From the NCBI GenBank assembly GCA_024280455.1, contig JAJRQC010000048.1, positions 1 to 53,089 on the forward strand: a stretch of DNA of 53,089 bases, written 5' to 3'. Within the stretch, counting starts at the first letter, position 1; each line of letters opens with the position of its first letter. Under the pieces are notes generated by a model. The model was not told the DNA's origin. It worked only from the letters and a program-made list of their open reading frames with translations, and searched no databases. Below, piece by piece: positions 8,437 through 16,189 of this stretch. Position numbers and translations under genes: made by a program. The DNA is from Deltaproteobacteria bacterium (GTDB taxonomy: Bacteria > Desulfobacterota > Desulfobulbia > Desulfobulbales > Desulfobulbaceae).

Positions 8437-8470
8437 CTGGATCCCCGACAACAGCACTCGGGGATGACGG
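8437..8470. repeat. Short palindromic repeat (dRS3-like half)
   Basis: CTGGATCCCCGA...TCGGGGATGACGG, inverted relative to 8357-8391, forming a composite of about 114 bp with it. Confidence 0.8.
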
Positions 8471-8550
8471 TGTTAATACGCACATTAAATGACCCGGAAA
8501 ATCGATTTTCTTGGCAAATTAATAAAAATTATCCGACTTTTTCTCACTTT

Positions 8551-8585
8551 AAAATAACACAGTTATTTTATTGAAATAACTGTTA
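8551..8585. repeat. AT-rich inverted repeat
   Basis: AGTTATTT (8561-8568), a five-base spacer, then AAATAACT (8574-8581). The stem extends outward to TAAC/GTTA with a two-base bulge. It lies 210 bp upstream of the toxin-antitoxin pair and is not followed by a T-run on either strand, so it is more like an element end or a binding site than a terminator. Confidence 0.5.
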
Positions 8586-8790
8586 AAAATTATAAAGCGC
8601 AGAATGCTATTGTTGCAATGCCGGTGGAGCGTAGCGAAATGGCTGCATTCCCATTTTGTCGCAATGACAAAAACACCCTTGTTTGTATTGACTTTCCGTG
8701 GGCGGTGCCCACACTCTGGCAGGCGACATTGACAACCAGACCAGACCAGACTATATTAGTAAGAAATAAAGACTGCGAAAGGAGTATAAA

Positions 8791-9051
8791 ATGCAAATCA
8801 CCAATATATCGGAAGCAAAAGCCAGTTTGTCGTACTTGATAAAAACCGTACAGGAAACAGATGAGCCAATCATCATCGGCAAGGCCGGCGAACCTGTCGC
8901 GGTTCTTTCCCCTTACAAAAAGGATATGTCTCCACGGCAACTTGGAGGGAGCTGGGAAGGGAAAGTGAAAATTTCTTCTGATTTTGATAAAGCTGATGGA
9001 GAAATTTCCGATAGCTTTTATGCCTCATCTCTTTTTCCGGATGCATCATGA
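8791..9051 (+). CDS. Antitoxin, Phd/YefM family
   Basis: Protein of 86 residues beginning MQITNISEAKASLSYLIKTV, the typical Phd/YefM start in which the N-terminal half dimerises and binds operator DNA. The next segment, DEPIIIGKAGEPVAVLSPY, is also characteristic. The acidic C-terminal tail (SSDFDKADGEISDSFYAS) is the expected toxin-neutralising part. The ribosome site AAAGGAG lies seven bases before ATG. It overlaps the downstream PIN toxin by four bases (ATGA), the classic arrangement. It probably autoregulates the pair by binding upstream DNA; no operator was assigned with confidence. Confidence 0.92.
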   Translation: MQITNISEAKASLSYLIKTVQETDEPIIIGKAGEPVAVLSPYKKDMSPRQLGGSWEGKVKISSDFDKADGEISDSFYASSLFPDAS

Positions 9052-9425
9052 ATATCCTTCTTGATACCCATGTCTTGATATGGGCGCTGGAAAATAACCC
9101 GACCCTGTCGGATGCTGCCAGAGAAGCCATAGTTACAGCCACACACATGGTTTTTGTCAGTTCCGTCTCGATATGGGAAATGAGTATCAAAAAAAGCCTG
9201 GGCAAACTTGAAACTCCGGACAATCTGCAGGAGGAAATCCAGCTGCATCGCTTCACTCCTTTACCAATAACATGCGACCATGCAGAACTTGCCGGAAAGC
9301 TCCCTGATATCCATAAAGACCCTTTTGACAGAATGCTTATCGCCCAGGCCACCATTGAAAAATTCAAACTGGTCACCAGGGATGAACTGATTGCACAATA
9401 TGATGTTGGTGTGATTAAGGCATAG
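9048..9425 (+). CDS. PIN-domain ribonuclease toxin (VapC-like)
   Basis: Toxin of 125 residues with a complete PIN domain. Candidate acidic metal ligands are Asp6 (LLDTHVLIWAL), Glu44 (SIWEMSIK), and Asp91 and Asp94 (KDPFDRMLIAQA). This subgroup (the COG3744 type) usually pairs with Phd-type antitoxins, as here. PIN toxins cleave specific RNAs, often tRNA or rRNA; the target cannot be read from sequence. Start codon overlaps the antitoxin stop, so the two are translationally coupled. No truncation is visible. Confidence 0.93.
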   Translation: MNILLDTHVLIWALENNPTLSDAAREAIVTATHMVFVSSVSIWEMSIKKSLGKLETPDNLQEEIQLHRFTPLPITCDHAELAGKLPDIHKDPFDRMLIAQATIEKFKLVTRDELIAQYDVGVIKA

Positions 9426-9689
9426 TTCAAAGCGAAAGTAACGGATCACAGGGGTGGTAACCGCATGTTGTTATTTACCTCAAGCCTGTAAGTGGTCAGG
9501 GATAACATCGCTTTGCATCCAGACTTTGCGGTGCTCCCATAAATCTGAAAACTTTTGTCGTGTTCCACTGATATAACAGCCGGCAACGACGGTATCCCTT
9601 GTGCGCTGAAGGTAATACAAACCGGAAGCTAAGATTGAATGGCAACCAGAAGGTTTTATGTATCCAGAAACATTACGGAGCGTTTGGTT

Positions 9690-10250
9690 ATGTTGAAATT
9701 TCTGATCGGAATTCTACTGGTGCAGGCCGGCACGATAGCGCTCTTTTTTGCCGCCACCCGGACCGGACTTGAAAATACTCAGTTGATGCTGACCATCGGA
9801 TTACTGGAAATTCTTTTCAGCGTACTGACGGCCTTCTGGTTTTCCTCCATTGCCCGGCAGCGGTTTCGTGAAGAACTGGAAACGACCAAAGAGGAACATG
9901 CCCGGGAGCGGGAGAAAATCAGGGTCAATGCGGAACGGCAGAAGGCCATGATTGTCAGCAAGAGTCATAAGCAGCTGCTCAAGGAAACCCGGCGTGCCCA
10001 TGCTGCGGCCAACTTCAAAGTCGGGGCCGCCTTTGCCGGGGCGCTGGCATTCGGCGGGGTAATGCTGTACTCACAGTTTGTCACCTTCGGCCTGCTGATC
10101 CTGACCACCGCCGGTGGCGGACTGGCCGGATATCTGGCACGGGGAAAGCAGATTGCCCGGGTTCGGCACAAGGAATTGATTGGTGGAGAGCAGAAAAAGA
10201 TCAGCCGGGGGAAATCTGAGAGCAAGTCGACGCGAGGACAGCACAAATGA
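9690..10250 (+). CDS. Membrane protein with four hydrophobic segments and a central coiled coil
   Basis: I do not recognise a named family. I chose ATG at 9690 because ACGGAG stands nine bases upstream and the protein then opens directly with a membrane segment (MLKFLIGILLVQAGTIALFF); an in-frame ATG at 9639 adds 17 residues without a ribosome site. The 186-residue product has two N-terminal hydrophobic segments (about 3-22 and 30-53), a long charged helix (about 55-110: EELETTKEEHAREREKIRV), two further hydrophobic segments (about 112-155), and a basic tail. This could be a scaffold or signalling membrane protein. It is flanked by non-coding DNA and shows no operon partner. Confidence 0.75.
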   Translation: MLKFLIGILLVQAGTIALFFAATRTGLENTQLMLTIGLLEILFSVLTAFWFSSIARQRFREELETTKEEHAREREKIRVNAERQKAMIVSKSHKQLLKETRRAHAAANFKVGAAFAGALAFGGVMLYSQFVTFGLLILTTAGGGLAGYLARGKQIARVRHKELIGGEQKKISRGKSESKSTRGQHK

Positions 10251-10255
10251 CAATG

Positions 10256-10399
10256 CGTTCCCACGCAGAGCATGGGAACGAGATAAAATCTTCTGGATGC
10301 CCGATAAAAACACTCGGGCATGACGAATCCTGCTGCAAACACCCCATTCATTCCCGCAGTCTTTTCATCCTTGTTCCCACGCAGAGCGGGGGAACAAGG
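10256..10399. repeat. Two hairpins with a shared ACGCAGAGC loop, bracketing a palindromic repeat
   Basis: Hairpin 1 at 10256-10282 (CGTTCCC-acgcagagcat-GGGAACG) and hairpin 2 at 10371-10399 (TTGTTCCC-acgcagagcg-GGGGAACAA) share the same loop. Between them, 10293-10326 is another member of the CTGGATGCCCGA...TCGGGCATGACG palindrome family. The whole 320-bp gap between the membrane protein and tpx is filled by these repeats plus unremarkable sequence. Confidence 0.75.
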
Positions 10400-10571
10400 A
10401 TGAAGATAAAAAAATCGGCCGGGGAACGGTGAAAGGGAACCAGTGGAATTTTCGACCCGGAGTGGACTTTCCAGAACAACAAGCTTATGGTTTATTTGTT
10501 TTCAGGGCTATTGCCTGTGCAAACCGGCATAAGCCCGTCCATTCCACGACCACAACCCAGGAGGCGTCACC

Positions 10572-11072
10572 ATGACCACAATTACCTTTAAGGGAAATCC
10601 CGTTTCCACCGGAACACTGCCCGCCGTTGGCGACAAGGCACCGGGCTTCACCTTGACCGCAACCGATCTTTCCAATAAAACTCTTGCCGACTTTACCGGT
10701 AAAACGATTGTCCTCAACATTTTCCCCAGTATCGACACTCCAGTCTGTGCGGCCTCGGTCCGCCGGTTCAACCAGGAGGCATCCAAACTCGACGATACCG
10801 TTGTCCTCTGTGTCTCGGCTGATCTTCCCTTTGCGCACCAGCGTTTTTGCGAAGGCGAAGGACTTGACGATGTCATTCCGCTGTCGGTCTTTCGTTCACC
10901 GGAGTTCGGCAAAGACTATGGTGTGCTGATCACCGACGGCCCTCTTGACGGCCTGCTTTCCAGGGCAATCGTCATCATCGATCCCGACGGTACGATACGC
11001 TATATCCAGCATGTTTCGGAGATCACCGAAGAACCCGACTATCAGGCTGCGATTGACGCGCTGGCCGCGTAA
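10572..11072 (+). CDS. tpx: Thiol peroxidase Tpx
   Basis: Atypical 2-Cys peroxiredoxin of the Tpx type, 166 residues, which reduces H2O2 and organic peroxides with thioredoxin as partner. The N-terminus TITFKGNPVSTGTLPAVGDK is the Tpx signature. The peroxidatic Cys59 lies in FPSIDTPVCAASVRRFN with Thr56 in the usual TxxC position, and the resolving Cys92 in AHQRFCEGEG; these correspond to the E. coli Cys61 and Cys95 pair. AGGAGG lies upstream of ATG. The protein is complete. It stands alone, convergent with the downstream cytochrome pseudogene. Confidence 0.96.
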   Translation: MTTITFKGNPVSTGTLPAVGDKAPGFTLTATDLSNKTLADFTGKTIVLNIFPSIDTPVCAASVRRFNQEASKLDDTVVLCVSADLPFAHQRFCEGEGLDDVIPLSVFRSPEFGKDYGVLITDGPLDGLLSRAIVIIDPDGTIRYIQHVSEITEEPDYQAAIDALAA

Positions 11073-11078
11073 CGATCT

Positions 11079-11872
11079 TCAATCATCCCCGTCACCGGAC
11101 GATCCTTTCCGGTGCGGGCCTTCACTCCTGTCGGGATTGCCGGTGTGACAGACCATACAGGTATTGATGGTTCCGGCATGGCCCTGGAGCAGAATAGCCT
11201 GAATGTTGTCATTTTCTTCCCTTGAGGGGGCAACAGCATGCTGGCTTCCATGGCATGCCTGGCAATAAATACCCTTGTGTCCCTTTGAAAACCGATACAA
11301 CGTACCGCTGTTTTCGGCATGCGCGGCATCGTGGCATGCTCCACAACGGGGTTCATCAAGCCAGGGCCTGCGGTTCGGATTTGCGACTGCAGTCAGGTTA
11401 CCGTGACAGCTGTAGCAGGTTTTTCCGGCCTGTGCCATCGCGCCCCGCAGGCATTTCGTCCGGGGACCGGGATGACAGGCATAACAGGTTCCCCCCATTG
11501 TTCCATCGTCAATTCCGGCCCGTGCATGCTTGCCATGGATAGCACTGGACAGGTTGGGGATTCCAGGTTTGTCGGGTTTGCCGAGCGCGTTTGATCCGTG
11601 GCAGTCGACGCAGAGCACGGGCCGTTGCTGCATAAGGGACGTTCGGGGTATTGGCCATTCCCCTGGGGCGGAAGCCCTATACCCGGTGGCGGAGTCGCCT
11701 CGGAAGGATGACTGACTATTGCCGGCAGGAAGAGAAAAATGTTTGTCCTGGATTCAGCACGATAAGGAACGAGCAGCAGACAGCCAATGCCGACAACGGA
11801 AATTGTCGAGAGTACTCCGGCTGAAATACGGCCCCAAACGCTCTTTGTTTCATTTTCATCCTCACTGCCCAT
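11079..11872 (-). pseudogene. Membrane-anchored hexaheme cytochrome c, frameshifted
   Basis: Two overlapping minus-strand frames together make one cytochrome. The 5' frame, from ATG at 11872, gives a cytoplasmic tail, a signal-anchor (AGVLSTISVVGIGCLLLVPY) and a Pro-rich linker. The 3' frame, read from about 11633 down to 11079, carries six heme motifs: CVDCH, CYACH, CYSCH, CGACH, CQACH and CMVCH. The frames meet near 11620-11635. Restoring one C in the GGCCCGT run would read NGPVLCVDCH straight through, so a one-base deletion, or a sequencing error there, is the simplest explanation. The internal ATG at 11633 has no ribosome site. The intact protein would be a small periplasmic electron carrier of the NapC/NrfH or split-soret kind; which one is unclear. 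Confidence 0.75.
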
Positions 11873-11912
11873 CGTGCGGCCCCTTTCGTGTTACAGGTAT
11901 GCTGCTGAATCG

Positions 11913-12794
11913 CTATTTCAATTTGTCTTCCAGATGTTCCAGCGATTTTTCCAGTTTTGCAGCCTCTTGACGTATCTTCTTATCACCACTTTTCCCGGCC
12001 CGCTCAATCCAGGAACCTGCTTTTTTAAGGTCAGCCTTGGCAGCATCATATTTCTTTGCGGTATAATTCTCTGTTGCCTGCAATAGACTATGATGAGCCT
12101 TGACGAGTGGACTCTCGACCCCCATGGAAAGGAGCTGCACCCCATCCTCGGCAGCCTTTAATGCGTTGTCGGCCTCCTGTAATTTATCCTGATCCAGGAA
12201 CCCGCGGGCAAGCTCAACCTGACGCTCGGTATTCGATAACGGCAGATCTATTTCCGTATACACCATAGCCTCATCAACAGCGGCAAGTTGCTCTTTTGCC
12301 GCCTTCTTATCCCCTTTTTTCAGGCTTTCCCCGGCCTTATCAAGATCTTTCCGCGCCTGCTCAACCGGGATAAAATCCTCTATATCAATGAAATCGGAAT
12401 AAATAGGAATCAGGTCGGCCGCAACCTCTTGGGTATTTTCATAATCCAGATGCTTTTTTGCCACCCAGATGTGATCTTTTACTTTTGCAACGGGTCGGCC
12501 GGCTTTGATGATTTTGATCAGACTGTCGACTTTCTGAAGATCTTCTTTTGCCGCTTCCGGTTTCTTGTCATGAATGGCACCCCGGGCACTGGCAATCTGA
12601 CGGAGAATATTTGCCGCTGCATTGGCCAGGACCTGTTGCTGATCCGGCGTTACAACCCGTGCCGGTACCACGGAAATTTCTTCGACAACCCCTGAATCCG
12701 TCGTCTTTTCCGTATCTTTTGCGGCAACAGGACCGGCGGCAAGCAACCCGGCAACAACGGCAATTAACACCTTCTGTTTCATGGACGCTTTCAT
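11913..12794 (-). CDS. YfdX-family periplasmic protein
   Basis: Protein of 293 residues with a signal peptide (KQKVLIAVVAGLLAAGPVAAK) and a long all-alpha YfdX domain. The repeated segments VLANAAANILRQIASARGAI, AAKEDLQKVDSLIKII and the later AKADLKKAGSWIERAGK are typical. YfdX proteins are periplasmic or envelope stress proteins of unclear biochemical role; in enterobacteria yfdX is acid- and EvgA-responsive. GGAGG lies before ATG at 12794. An adjacent cytochrome gene on the same strand begins 41 bases after its stop and could be co-transcribed. An AATCTAG-TT-CTAGATT palindrome lies about 160 bp upstream. Confidence 0.85.
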   Translation of the reverse strand: MKASMKQKVLIAVVAGLLAAGPVAAKDTEKTTDSGVVEEISVVPARVVTPDQQQVLANAAANILRQIASARGAIHDKKPEAAKEDLQKVDSLIKIIKAGRPVAKVKDHIWVAKKHLDYENTQEVAADLIPIYSDFIDIEDFIPVEQARKDLDKAGESLKKGDKKAAKEQLAAVDEAMVYTEIDLPLSNTERQVELARGFLDQDKLQEADNALKAAEDGVQLLSMGVESPLVKAHHSLLQATENYTAKKYDAAKADLKKAGSWIERAGKSGDKKIRQEAAKLEKSLEHLEDKLK

Positions 12795-12950
12795 TGTATG
12801 ACCTCCACTGATGTAAAATAGTATTATAAGTCCCCATGACCCGGCTCAAACCGGCAAGGGAAAGCACTAAATCCATGCCGACAGTACAGGGTCCAGGCAT
12901 CCACTTCTGCCACTTAAGTCACACAATTTGTTTTTTTATTTTTCCGATGA

Positions 12951-12966
12951 AATCTAGTTCTAGATT
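12951..12966. promoter_or_regulatory. Perfect palindrome, possible operator of yfdX
   Basis: AATCTAGTTCTAGATT: two seven-base arms around TT, in the intergenic region upstream of the yfdX-type gene. No second copy was found in the window. Assignment as an operator is a guess. Confidence 0.3.
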
Positions 12967-13010
12967 GTCACATTAAAGAAAGATGATGGACTCGTAAAAG
13001 ATCTTCAATT

Positions 13011-13093
13011 CCGTCATCCCCGAAGATAGTTATCGGGGATCCAATGCGCTGGAAACGTCCTGGATCCCCGCCAAAAGCACGCGGGGATGACGG
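13011..13093. repeat. Composite palindromic repeat (dRS3-like)
   Basis: Left arm CCGTCATCCCCGA...TCGGGGATCCA (13011-13043) and right arm CTGGATCCCCGC...GCGGGGATGACGG (13060-13093) form an 83-bp inverted-repeat element. Each arm is itself a hairpin. The same terminal CCGTCAT...ATGACGG organisation is seen at 7507-7638 and 8357-8470. The rest of the gap 12795-13207 shows nothing else apart from the palindrome at 12951. Confidence 0.85.
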
Positions 13094-13207
13094 AAATTAG
13101 AAAAATCACAAAGTAGATGCAGGGACAAAGGAAAAACCGGAGAGGTGCGGTGGTTTAAAAACAACAGAAGACAGAGAGGGGGCAGGATGGAATAACAAAA
13201 AAAAAGG

Positions 13208-13963
13208 TCAAACCCAGTGGTCATGTTTGCTCTTGCGCTCGTGCAGGTATTTGCCCGCCTGCGACGCCAGGATCTCCAGATTTTTCACGGTAAGGTGTCC
13301 GCGGTGAAAATCCACCGCACCATCTTTTTTTAACTGCTGCAGGTGACGGTTAACCACGGTACGGACTGAGCCGACCATACAGGCGAGGGTATCATGGGAA
13401 AAATCATTGATCAGACGCAGCGGATACTTACCGGTGATGGGGGAAGCATTGTTTAAATCAACATAATGAAGAATCAACCGGGCAAGGCGGGTTACCGTAT
13501 CATGCAGGGCCAGATCCGTGGACAGGTTTTCCAGCTGTCGCATCCGTTCGGCAACATAGGGCAGGAAACACCGGTTAAATTCAGGATGGCGGGAGATCCA
13601 CTCCCGAACGGTACTCAGACCTGTTGTCAGGGTTTCGACATCATCAAGGACAACCGGCAGGATATCGTGCCCCTTGCCGTCCAGCAGGGTGATAATATCA
13701 TAGCCGTCACCGGGACCAAGAAGCCACAGCGTGACTCTACGTCCTGTCTCCGGGTGGATTCTTGTCAGTTCAAGACGACCACGAATGACAATATGAAAAT
13801 ATTCTACGCTTTCCTGGCGGGAGAGGCATGTGCCTTTGGCAAAGGTTCTCCGGTCAAACAACTGTAGCATATCCTCCAGGACCGGCCTGTTCAGGCCTTT
13901 ACACAGGGGAGACTGCTGCAGTATTTGAAAGCCGTTCTGATAAAGTGGTGAATCAGGTAACAT
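13208..13963 (-). CDS. Crp/Fnr-family transcription regulator
   Basis: Regulator of 251 residues. The N-terminal cyclic-nucleotide-binding-type beta roll spans about 25-130 (FAKGTCLSRQESVEYFHIVI, RGRLELTRIHPETGRRVTLW, LGPGDGYDIITLLDG). The dimerisation helix follows (LPYVAERMRQLENLSTD). The C-terminal winged helix has the recognition segment DTLACMVGSVRTVVNRHLQQ and the wing KKDGAVDFHRGHLTV. No N-terminal Cys cluster for an FNR-type Fe-S center is present, and the usual CRP cAMP contact residues are not clear, so the ligand is unknown. Upstream of ATG is only an AAGAG-like ribosome site. No target site was assigned. Confidence 0.9.
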   Translation of the reverse strand: MLPDSPLYQNGFQILQQSPLCKGLNRPVLEDMLQLFDRRTFAKGTCLSRQESVEYFHIVIRGRLELTRIHPETGRRVTLWLLGPGDGYDIITLLDGKGHDILPVVLDDVETLTTGLSTVREWISRHPEFNRCFLPYVAERMRQLENLSTDLALHDTVTRLARLILHYVDLNNASPITGKYPLRLINDFSHDTLACMVGSVRTVVNRHLQQLKKDGAVDFHRGHLTVKNLEILASQAGKYLHERKSKHDHWV

Positions 13964-14067
13964 CTCTTTTTCTACTCTTCAGGGCTCACCCTGGAAAAGT
14001 TCTATACGCTCAACTGAGCGAGTTTATTTTTCGACAAAAAGGTTCAAAAACCAATAGACCCCCCGGT

Positions 14068-14775
14068 CTATTCTTTCAGCTTGATATAGAGCTGCCCTTC
14101 CCGAACCCGGATGGTTTCCACCCCGTCGCTGAAGCTTTTCCAGAATCCCTGGTCGCCGCCGAACTCCCGGACCAGATCAATATTTTTAAGCCCGCCCAGC
14201 CAGGCATTAGGGATTGGAACACCCATCAGGGAAACTCCTTTGAGAATCACCACCGGTTTTCCCTCTCGATACGCCAGTTCCGCTCCCGCTTTGGCCCGCA
14301 CGGTTTTACCGCCCATGACCGGAAAATCCGGGTCAACCGGCACCAACAACCGCAGGCTGATCAGATCATCAGCCAGATCAATGGCCATTTTCCGGGCAAG
14401 ATCGGTATTCTTTGCCAGCAACGCGTTGATCTCCCGTTCACTAAAATGAATTTCCAGGCTTGCTCCCTCTTCGGAATAGGCTTCGGGATTAAGCTTACCC
14501 TCTGTATCGAAATCTTCTTTTGGTGCGGCTTGCCCCGGAACAGGGGCCTGTTTTTTCTTTGCAGGCAGGGCGGCAAAAGAATCCAGTTGTTCCAGCTTCT
14601 GTTCAAGCTGCTGTTCCTCCTTTTGATCCAGTACCACCGGGGTAAAGGGCTGGGGAAAGAGCCAGGTTCGAATGGCAAAAATGGTAACAATGATGGTCAA
14701 CAACATCACGCCGACCACTATTCCCAGCACCTGCATGGCGGAAAAACCCTTCTTCGCTCCTTGTTGCTGCTCCAT
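14068..14775 (-). CDS. Membrane-anchored periplasmic protein of unknown function
   Basis: Not recognised. I use ATG at 14775 (GGGAG eight bases upstream) rather than an in-frame ATG at 14817. The 235-residue protein has a Gln-rich cytoplasmic start, one membrane helix at about 14-36 (MQVLGIVVGVMLLTIIVTIF), a coiled-coil stretch with Gln/Leu (KEEQQLEQKLEQLDSF), and a linker rich in Pro/Lys. A folded C-terminal domain ends SDGVETIRVREGQLYIKLKE. The C-terminal part (SLMGVPIPNAWLGGLKNID) looks like a beta-rich lipid- or ligand-binding fold, but that is an impression only. The neighbouring Crp-type gene is on the same strand about 100 bp away. Confidence 0.75.
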   Translation of the reverse strand: MEQQQGAKKGFSAMQVLGIVVGVMLLTIIVTIFAIRTWLFPQPFTPVVLDQKEEQQLEQKLEQLDSFAALPAKKKQAPVPGQAAPKEDFDTEGKLNPEAYSEEGASLEIHFSEREINALLAKNTDLARKMAIDLADDLISLRLLVPVDPDFPVMGGKTVRAKAGAELAYREGKPVVILKGVSLMGVPIPNAWLGGLKNIDLVREFGGDQGFWKSFSDGVETIRVREGQLYIKLKE

Positions 14776-15006
14776 AGTCGCTGCTCCCTGAAAATATGCC
14801 CCCGGACTCCTGCTCAAGCAAGTCAGGCAAACGGCTCGAATATCACAACGGCATGAGTAACATTACGATTTGCGACTGAATGCCTGTAAACATGCACGTT
14901 ATCAAACCATTGCCTGGATAGCAACTATTGAAAATAATGTCATGTTCATGTGGTCACGCTGTCGTGTTCAAACTTGATCTGATGTGTATACTGGAACTAT
15001 GAAAAC

Positions 15007-15441
15007 TTGAGACTCAATCAAAAATGCACAGGTTTGAGCGTACGCTCAATTCAGCGCCTTGAAAATGGCGGTCAAATGAGCCTTGAATCGCGTAAAGCGA
15101 TTGCATCGGTCTTTGATCCTGATGTAACGGATCTGGATGTTGAAGAAAAAACAGCGGGGACGGAGGGATCAACTACGGCAGAGCAACAGGCCATAGCCGA
15201 GGTGAGAGATCTTAAACGGTTTTACCTGAAACTCATCCGCTATGGGGTGACAATGCTCCTGTTGCTTGTAATCAACCTGATTGTTTCGCCACACAATCTC
15301 TGGGTCGTCTGGCCCGCCCTGGGCTGGGGGATTCACCTGGCCCTGAAAGGTCTGGAAGTGTATTCTATTTCCACCCCTTTTGGTCGGACATGGGAAAAGC
15401 ATCAGATCGATAAACGACTGAATGAAAAACCAACTGGTTGA
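15007..15441 (+). CDS. HTH-2TM protein with damaged N-terminal HTH
   Basis: The C-terminal half is a 2TM domain: two membrane helices at about 76-96 (LIRYGVTMLLLLVINLIV) and 100-118 (WPALGWGIHLALKGLEVY), followed by a Trp/Lys amphipathic end. It is preceded by part of an HTH_3 domain (TGLSVRSIQRLENG, SLESRKAIASVF). In intact relatives the HTH begins with a helix such as LRxxRxWTQEQLAE before GLSVRTIQR. Here only RLNQKC remains, and the natural ATG at 15000 runs into TGA after three codons. The listed start is a TTG. I infer a small deletion or frameshift that broke the DNA-binding domain; the fragment may or may not still be expressed. Confidence 0.6.
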   Translation: MRLNQKCTGLSVRSIQRLENGGQMSLESRKAIASVFDPDVTDLDVEEKTAGTEGSTTAEQQAIAEVRDLKRFYLKLIRYGVTMLLLLVINLIVSPHNLWVVWPALGWGIHLALKGLEVYSISTPFGRTWEKHQIDKRLNEKPTG

Positions 15442-15502
15442 TTTTCGGTTCAACCATGACAACCATCACTTTGCAAACCGATCCGGGTTTCCCGGGCGCT
15501 GA

Positions 15503-15775
15503 TCACGAATACACACTCTGCGTTTCGTAGCAACCACTTCCCTGCGAAACGCAGGTGAAGCCGGTCAGAACGACCGGGGAAAGAATCCGGGCGGTTAAAA
15601 CAGTGGAGCGGCTTTTCCGATCGCGACCAAAAGCCACTGACAGCTCATCCATGATCTCCACGTAACAGTCCGGACAGTATCCGTGTGAAACCGGGTCACC
15701 GGTCGGATCTCGATAGTTTACAACCCAGGCTTCCTGCTCCTTGACACGATTACAGCTGCAACAGACAGTCAACAT
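15503..15775 (-). CDS. Small cysteine-rich (zinc-ribbon-like) protein
   Basis: Protein of 90 residues from ATG at 15775, chosen because GAGGTG lies six bases upstream; in-frame starts further up have no support. Two CxxC pairs (VCCSCNRVK and GYCPDCYVEIMDEL) about 30 residues apart form a likely zinc-binding knuckle. Between them is WVVNYRDPTGDPVSHG. The C-terminal third is Ser/Val/Thr-rich with two more Cys (FTCVSQGSGCYE). Similar small proteins accompany sensor proteins in deltaproteobacteria, but no function is known to me. Confidence 0.65.
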   Translation of the reverse strand: MLTVCCSCNRVKEQEAWVVNYRDPTGDPVSHGYCPDCYVEIMDELSVAFGRDRKSRSTVLTARILSPVVLTGFTCVSQGSGCYETQSVYS

Positions 15776-16189
15776 GATCATCACCTCATCTTGGTTTGAA
15801 GGGAATCTACATGGTGTAAAGCATGTTGCGTGCCAGACAGAATTGTTACCAACTGTCACACATACATCATACCGGAACAACAAAAAATAATTAACGACAA
15901 TCCTTTGAAGCCACCTCTTGCTTTCGGATTTTCAGGAATATCTTCGCCACGTCGTACTCATTTACGGACAGTTGTGTTCCCTTCCGGCGACGGTAAAAAG
16001 CAGGCTTTTTACACCTGATTGAAATTACGTTATTTTTTTTGTCTCCAGCAAAAGACGTCCTGGGGAATTCTTGAATAATTCAAGAAGGATAACAGGGATG
16101 AACAACACAACAGCAGGAACGGAATGAAAATAGTCATTTTACACCCCGACAACTCCCGGTCCAAATGATTCAGCCGTTCCGCCGGCCGG
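15776..16189. other. Intergenic, no gene seen
   Basis: Read in both directions. It has no open frame with a credible start and composition, no strong hairpin with a T-run, and no RNA gene signature. Confidence 0.5.

Noticed and set aside
7507-8470. Repeated palindromes that might suggest a CRISPR array near cas3
   Set aside because: Spacing is irregular, copies are inverted relative to each other, and sequence does not resemble type I-C repeats; the same family occurs at 10.3 and 13.0 kb far from cas genes.
8590-8940. Minus-strand 116-residue frame upstream of the antitoxin
   Set aside because: Overlaps the antitoxin start on the opposite strand, no ribosome site or family.
13828-14856. Plus-strand 342-residue frame
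   Set aside because: Antisense to the membrane-anchored protein at 14068-14775, no family resemblance and no start support.
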